The notes under the pieces are model-generated. The model saw only the letters and a list, made by a program, of their open reading frames with translations. It was not told where the DNA came from and ran no database searches. Source: Prevotella sp. UBA2850 (GTDB taxonomy: Bacteria > Bacteroidota > Bacteroidia > Bacteroidales > Bacteroidaceae). From it: 64,000 nucleotides of DNA. Below, piece after piece: positions 59,476 to 64,000 of this stretch; positions within the stretch are counted from its first letter, which is position 1, and each line of letters opens with the position of its first letter. The stretch spans positions 1 through 64,000 of the forward strand of contig DEFO01000004.1 of assembly GCA_002350805.1 (NCBI GenBank), written 5' to 3'. Position numbers and translations under genes: made by a program.

Positions 59476-61032
59476 ATGAGAATTATGAGAACAAATCAAT
59501 CATATAAGAAACTGCCGGCCAAGGCTTTCTACTGTCTTCTTATCCTGGCATCATGCTCTCTCTTTCTGTCGAGTTGCAGCGACTGGCTGGATGTGAAGTC
59601 TGACACCGTGGCACGCGAGAAGAATCTCTTCGAAAACTACGACGGATTCAAAGAGGCACTGGCAGGCTGCTACACCACCATGGCCAGCCGCGATGCCTAT
59701 GGCGAGAAACTCACCATGACCGACATCGAGGACCTGGCATGCCTCTGGGCAGAGGTCGGTTCGACCAACCTCCCCACGCAATACTACCTGATGCACCACC
59801 AGTACGACAACTCGTACTCCATCTCGGCCATCAAGAGCATCTATTCCACCCTGTACACCACCATTGCCCAGGCCAACTTCATCCTCAACCACATGGAGGA
59901 GGACGGACAGAACATAACCAGCAAGGATGCACGCAACGTCATTCAGGGCGAGGCCCTGGCCATCCGTGCCTTCTGCCATTTCGACGTGCTGCGCCTCTTC
60001 GGCCAGATGCCCAAGGACCCCTCGCGCCAGGTGTCGCTGCCCTATTCCTATAAGAGCAGCATCCACGAGCAGGCATCCTATTACAACTACAACGACTTTT
60101 TGAGCCGCCTCGAGAGCGACCTCAACGAGGCCGAGAGCCTGCTCCAGCAGTCCGACCCCGTGCTGAAGTACACCTTCTACCAGCTGAACGGCTCGGGCAG
60201 CGACCCCGCCGACCTCGACGACGACTTCATGATGTACCGCCGCTACCGCCTCAACTACTGGGCTGTGAAAGCCCTCAAGGCCCGCTTCTATCTCTACACC
60301 GGACAGAACAGCAAGGCCTATGCCGAGGCCAAGAGCGTCCTCAATGCCAAGATCAACGGCGAGCCCGTCATCTCGCTCTCGGGCATCCACGACCTCGACA
60401 ACGAGTATTTCGCCCTGCCCAATGAGTGCCTGTTCGCCCTCCACAATGTCAGCCTCGTCAACTACTCCGTGAGCGTGCTGGGCGGCAATCCCACCGCACA
60501 GACAGGCGAGAGCATGCACTACATCACCCAGGCCATGTTCGAGCGCCAGCTGTTCGCCAACCAGTATACAGCCAGCAACAACCGCTACCTGACGCTTTGG
60601 AACCGCAACGCCGTCAACATGCAGGGTATCGTGCGCCCCAACATCCGTAAGTACTACTACGATGCCCGTAGCGAGACCAGCACTTCCGCTGCCGTGGGCA
60701 TCACCCTCTACAAGCAGTGCATGCCCCTCATCCGCCTCTCGGAAATCTACCTCATCCTGATGGAGACCACCACCGACCTGGCCGAGGCCAACACTCTGTA
60801 TAAAGACTACATGGCTTCTCACAATGTGAACATCACCACCGACTTCGAGAGCCTCGACGAGGTGCGCAGCCTCATTGTCGACGAGTACCGCCGCGAGTTC
60901 TACGCCGAGGGTGTCATGTTCTACACCTACAAGCGCAACGGCATGAGCACCATGCTGTGGAATGCCGACGAGATGACAGAGGACGAGTACATCGTTCCGC
61001 TGCCCGACACAGAGTACGATCCGAATGCATAA
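59476..61032 (+). CDS. SusD/RagB-type substrate-binding lipoprotein (cluster 2)
   Basis: A 518-residue lipoprotein with lipobox LSSC (Cys34) followed by SDWLDVKSDT. It has the SusD helical core (GEALAIRAFCHFDVLRLFGQ near residue 160) and the C-terminal motif EYRREFYAEGVMFYTYKRNG. It starts 16 nt after susC. It shares the FCHFDVLRLFG and DEYIVPLPD-like endings with the cluster 1 SusD, supporting a common ligand class. Confidence 0.92.
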   Translation: MRIMRTNQSYKKLPAKAFYCLLILASCSLFLSSCSDWLDVKSDTVAREKNLFENYDGFKEALAGCYTTMASRDAYGEKLTMTDIEDLACLWAEVGSTNLPTQYYLMHHQYDNSYSISAIKSIYSTLYTTIAQANFILNHMEEDGQNITSKDARNVIQGEALAIRAFCHFDVLRLFGQMPKDPSRQVSLPYSYKSSIHEQASYYNYNDFLSRLESDLNEAESLLQQSDPVLKYTFYQLNGSGSDPADLDDDFMMYRRYRLNYWAVKALKARFYLYTGQNSKAYAEAKSVLNAKINGEPVISLSGIHDLDNEYFALPNECLFALHNVSLVNYSVSVLGGNPTAQTGESMHYITQAMFERQLFANQYTASNNRYLTLWNRNAVNMQGIVRPNIRKYYYDARSETSTSAAVGITLYKQCMPLIRLSEIYLILMETTTDLAEANTLYKDYMASHNVNITTDFESLDEVRSLIVDEYRREFYAEGVMFYTYKRNGMSTMLWNADEMTEDEYIVPLPDTEYDPNA

Positions 61033-61057
61033 CATAAAACTAAAAACACGGATGATT

Positions 61058-61822
61058 ATGAAGAAAATAGTATTTTTGTCAAGTATACTCGTACTGTTGT
61101 CAGTACTCTGCTCCTGCGAGGAAGACCTGCCACTCTACGACAGCCAGCAGGCACGCTTGAACTTCAAATATAATTACAGCCACTCCGACTCGCTCATCAG
61201 CTACTCCTTCGTCTACTACGGAGACATCAAGCAAGACACCGTCTGGGTGACCCTCAACACCATGGGATTCCCCGCCGACCACGACCGTCAGTTCGAGCTG
61301 CGCCAGGTGCCCTCTCCCAATGGCGAGAATGCCGTCCCCGGCAAGCACTATGTCAGCTTCGACGACCCCGGCTATAAGTCGCGCTACCTCGTGGTGCCCG
61401 CCCATGCCGTCACCATCGACGTGCCCATCATCATGCTCCGCGACGCCTCGCTCAAGTCCACGATGGTGGCGCTCAGAGTCATGGTGAAGGACAACGAGAA
61501 CTTCATCAGCGGCTATGCCAACGAGCTGTTCAAGGAAATCACCTTCACCGACATGCTCACCAAGCCCGATGCATGGGGAGCAGCCATGAACTGGTATTTC
61601 GGCGAATACGGAAAAGTGAAGCATCAGTTCATGATCGATGTCACCGGCGAGAAGTGGGACGACGACTACATCAACAGCTTCATCAACGACTACGGCTACG
61701 TGACTTACCTCAAGAGTAAGCTGCGCACAGCCCTCGACGAGGAGAATGCCCGCCGCCGTGCCGCCGGACTGGGCGACCTCTGCGAGGAGAACGGCATGCT
61801 CATCAACTGGGGACAGTTCTAA
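61058..61822 (+). CDS. DUF4843 family lipoprotein (cluster 2)
   Basis: A 254-residue lipoprotein with a signal peptide ending in lipobox LCSC followed by EEDLPLYDSQQARLNF. The DUF4843 features KHYVSFDDPGYKSRYLVVPA and PIIMLRDASLKSTMVAL are clear and align with the cluster 1 protein. The ATG at 61058 (MKKIVFLSS) is chosen; an upstream ATG at 61025 overlaps the SusD end and would bury the signal peptide. Function unknown, presumably part of the surface receptor complex. Confidence 0.82.
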   Translation: MKKIVFLSSILVLLSVLCSCEEDLPLYDSQQARLNFKYNYSHSDSLISYSFVYYGDIKQDTVWVTLNTMGFPADHDRQFELRQVPSPNGENAVPGKHYVSFDDPGYKSRYLVVPAHAVTIDVPIIMLRDASLKSTMVALRVMVKDNENFISGYANELFKEITFTDMLTKPDAWGAAMNWYFGEYGKVKHQFMIDVTGEKWDDDYINSFINDYGYVTYLKSKLRTALDEENARRRAAGLGDLCEENGMLINWGQF

Positions 61823-61848
61823 GTATTAACTTTAATTTGTCAACGAAT

Positions 61849-63396
61849 ATGAAGAAATATATTTATTCAGCAACGGTGATGCTCGCTCTCTGCGTCGGCT
61901 TCCTGGCTTCCTGCGTAGAAGACGACTCCACCTATTCCGACCATTCAGTCTATCTGGAGCTCAGCGGACTGGAAGAGAAATACGAGGTAGTGTCCTTCAG
62001 CAGCGACAAGCTTGAAATCAACCCCGTGGTGCGCTCCAGCTTCAGCGACGACGACCTGGCCTACGCCTGGTCCTACTACGATCCGTCGCCCAACTACACG
62101 TCCACCAATGTAGACACCGTCAGGGCCGACACCATCAGCTACGAGAAGAACCTCTCCTACAATCCCGCTGTCTCCGACGGCACCTACACCCTCGTCTTCA
62201 CCGTCTGGTCCAAGTCCACAGGCTACCGCCGGTCCATCAAGACCAGCTTCAGCGCCTCCTCGGCCCTCTCAAGAGGATTCTATGTGCTCAAGGAGACTGC
62301 CGACGGCAACACCGACCTCGACCTCTACAACACCCGTCTGCAGGAGCTCATCCCCGATGTGCTCACCAACTACCAGGGCAAGGCCATGAGCGGCAAGCCC
62401 CGCTGCCTCGACGTCATCCACGGCCAGGCATACATCAACGACAAGGGAAAGGAAACCTCCACCAACATGCTGTGCGTCACCACCGAGAACAACGAGGTGC
62501 AGTGGATTCGGGCCCTCGACTGCAAGACCATCTTCACGCCCCAGAATGTGCATTTCGAGTATGTTCCCAACGAGATACCCTATCGCACCGTCCGTGGCTA
62601 TTGGGAAGTGTACTATGTCACCAGCAACGGCATCTACTCAGCCTATTCCGGCATGATGGGCGGCAGCGGCGTTCTGGGAGCCTACGACGGCACCGGCGGC
62701 AGCGTCCATGTGGTCAGCGGCGCCTCGGGAGCCTACTATGGCATCCTCTACTGGAGCAACCAGACCCGCAGCTTCGAGACCTCCGACTATAATGCCGGCT
62801 ATGCCCCCGCCAGCAGCAGAGTTCCCGGCTATGGCACCCAGAACCTCGACCTCGAATGCCTCGCATGCGGACTCAACATGGCGGCAGGCGAAAAGCAGTT
62901 CTTCCTCATGCAAGACCGCTCCAACCCCTCGAAGAAATACATCTACTATTTCAGCTTCGGATTCATGGGCGCCACCCTCACCGACGTCAGGGAACTCGAC
63001 GAGAACAGCGGCTATGGCAACGCCACCCTGCGCGCCGTCTGCGACCGTCAGGCCACCATCGCCTACTATGTGAAAGACAACAAGGTCTTCACCTACGACC
63101 TAGTGAACGAGAATCCCGACAAGGAGCTCACCCTGCAGGGCATTCCCGCCGGCGAGCAGATCTCGCACATCAGCTACCGTCCGTATTATGGTTCCGGCCG
63201 CTTCAGCTATTTCGTCGTCGGCACACAGTCGGGCAACACCTACAAGGTCTATATGTACGAGACCCGTGCCGGCGAGCCTATTGGCGATCCCGTCATCACC
63301 TTCTCAGGCACAGGCAAGCTGAGCCGCATCAGCTACATCGACCCCGCCACCTCCGACATGACCGATGGAGCAGCCATGCCCATCCTCGACGAGTAA
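61849..63396 (+). CDS. PKD-like family surface lipoprotein (cluster 2)
   Basis: A 515-residue lipoprotein (start MKKYIYSATVML; an upstream TTG is not needed) with lipobox LASC followed by the acidic VEDDSTYSDHS surface-export pattern. The N-terminal PKD-like domain (about 30-140) has WSYYDPSPNY and GTYTLVFTVW. The long C-terminal part is beta-rich (GFYVLKETADGNTDLDLY, ISYIDPATSDM). It is a paralogue of the lipoprotein at 15896-17395. It ends the operon and is followed by a strong terminator; no TlpA or peptidase gene follows, unlike cluster 1. Confidence 0.8.
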   Translation: MKKYIYSATVMLALCVGFLASCVEDDSTYSDHSVYLELSGLEEKYEVVSFSSDKLEINPVVRSSFSDDDLAYAWSYYDPSPNYTSTNVDTVRADTISYEKNLSYNPAVSDGTYTLVFTVWSKSTGYRRSIKTSFSASSALSRGFYVLKETADGNTDLDLYNTRLQELIPDVLTNYQGKAMSGKPRCLDVIHGQAYINDKGKETSTNMLCVTTENNEVQWIRALDCKTIFTPQNVHFEYVPNEIPYRTVRGYWEVYYVTSNGIYSAYSGMMGGSGVLGAYDGTGGSVHVVSGASGAYYGILYWSNQTRSFETSDYNAGYAPASSRVPGYGTQNLDLECLACGLNMAAGEKQFFLMQDRSNPSKKYIYYFSFGFMGATLTDVRELDENSGYGNATLRAVCDRQATIAYYVKDNKVFTYDLVNENPDKELTLQGIPAGEQISHISYRPYYGSGRFSYFVVGTQSGNTYKVYMYETRAGEPIGDPVITFSGTGKLSRISYIDPATSDMTDGAAMPILDE

Positions 63397-63438
63397 CCGG
63401 CAGGCGCCGTCAGGCGCATCAGTCCGCCCCTACCCTAT

Positions 63439-63478
63439 CAGACCGTTCCCGCCGGCAGGCGGAGACGGTCTGTTTTTT
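63439..63478 (+). terminator. Terminator of SusC/SusD cluster 2
   Basis: CAGACCGT (63439-63446) pairs with ACGGTCTG (63465-63472), with an inner CCGCC-GGCA-GGCGG hairpin. It is followed directly by TTTTTT, 43 nt after the last stop codon. Confidence 0.9.
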
Positions 63479-63825
63479 GTGTGCATCCTAGCAAAGAGAC
63501 GCCCCCGGCGCCAGGGCGCCGCCACCGAAGAGAGAATACATCCGCCACGGAGGCTGTCGGCTGGTGTATGAAAAAGGCCACCGTGGGCACAGGGTAGGCC
63601 ACCGTGGGGGGCTTGAAAAATACAAAAATTGATGCCAAGGGAAGGGCTTTTCAGATTTTATTTGTATCTTTGCGCCATCATGGATGATATTTGCTTGTCT
63701 TGTTTTGCAGCACGAGGGGAAGTGAAAGTCTGACGTGATAGAATGATGGGCAGTTTTTTTGATTGTTCTGGAACTTATATAGAGGATAGAATAAAAAAGT
63801 GCTGCGGTATTTAGGTCATCAGCTT
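63479..63825. other. Gene-free stretch after cluster 2
   Basis: Holds a GGCGCC-AG-GGCGCC palindrome (about 63508-63522), a two-copy 21-bp direct repeat with core GGCCACCGTGGG (63576 and 63597), and a perfect -7 box (63665-63673). A 17-codon open frame from 63680 is not considered a gene. The leader from the box to the next start codon (63826) is about 150 nt. Confidence 0.55.
63665..63673 (+). promoter_or_regulatory. -7 promoter box near the window end
   Basis: TATCTTTGC matches TAnnTTTG exactly. It probably drives the broken or frameshifted gene starting at 63826. Confidence 0.5.
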
Positions 63826-64000
63826 ATGAAAAATCGACTTTTATTATTGTTTTTTTTGCTAGGCTTTACTGTATCTTCGTCTGCGATGGCTGTTGCTGTT
63901 GACTTACAGTAGCATCATCGTTTGCCTATTTCGACAACCGTATCGTTTCATGGTTTGAATGTGTTCGAGATGCCCAAGACAAGATTCATCGTGCTGATGC
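63826..64000 (+). pseudogene. Start of a sensor-like gene, apparently frameshifted, cut by the window edge
   Basis: From the ATG at 63826 a clear signal peptide is encoded (MKNRLLLLFFLLGFTVSSSA), but the frame stops at TAG after 28 codons (63910-63912). In the frame two bases on, from 63906 to the window end, an uninterrupted sequence reads VASSFAYFDNRIVSWFECVR then DAQDKIHRAD. This resembles the repeat-like N-terminus that follows the signal peptide in DUF6377-type membrane regulators of Bacteroidota. One missing base near 63901-63906 would join the two parts. The DUF6377 resemblance is tentative because only 30 residues are visible. Confidence 0.4.

Noticed and set aside
63680..63733. 17-codon open frame directly after a perfect -7 box
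   Set aside because: Too short, no recognisable family or membrane segment; more likely part of the leader of the gene starting at 63826.

Overview
The window comes from a bacterium of the phylum Bacteroidota, most likely Bacteroidales close to Prevotellaceae; genus-level placement is inference. The evidence is two SusC/SusD outer-membrane uptake clusters, the type IX secretion translocon gene sprA beside ruvA, meso-diaminopimelate dehydrogenase, an Hmu-type haem chelatase operon, and promoters with the Bacteroidota -7 box TAnnTTTG. No rRNA, tRNA, complete insertion sequence or CRISPR array was seen, so this looks like chromosomal core with small accessory pieces.

Layout. 1-10.7 kb: a partial PagL-like outer-membrane enzyme, a repeat-filled gap, a GH43 glycosidase, a SemiSWEET transporter, sprA and ruvA. 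11-23 kb: ddh, then a minus-strand run from SusC (23086) through SusD, a DUF4843 lipoprotein, a PKD-like lipoprotein and a TlpA-like thioredoxin to an S9 peptidase. It is led by a divergent ECF sigma/FecR pair (23.3-25.0 kb). 25-35 kb: a 22-bp-period repeat locus, a TldD/PmbA-like fragment, dinB, and the minus-strand operon small membrane protein-DUF3822-rsmD-hmuS-hmuT-hmuU-hmuV. 35-48 kb: housekeeping genes (RecD-like helicase, rmuC, porin-like protein, PepC, panE, dxs-trkA-trkH, manA). 47.8-49.8 kb: an ABC-type ATPase plus DUF4435/TOPRIM gene pair resembling the PARIS anti-phage system. 50-53.8 kb: an Lrp regulator divergent from metY, an SDR gene and cysK (sulfur amino acids). 54-63.4 kb: a second FecR/sigma + SusC/SusD/DUF4843/PKD-like cluster, paralogous to the first. 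The window ends in a gene start that looks frameshifted.

How the genes work together. In each uptake cluster an N-terminal STN domain on the SusC receptor can signal to FecR and release the ECF sigma factor. Both susC genes share an upstream sequence ATCGTAAC-N17-CGWW, a good candidate for the promoter those sigma factors recognise. The S9 peptidase and thioredoxin after cluster 1 suggest peptide import. The hmuSTUV genes lack their usual hmuY/hmuR partners.

The most unusual non-coding feature is a set of short-period tandem repeats (22, 22, 22, 19, 21 and 10 bp), each with its own unit sequence, placed at or just after gene 3' ends. Two of them follow a promoter-like box at almost the same distance (76 and 78 nt).
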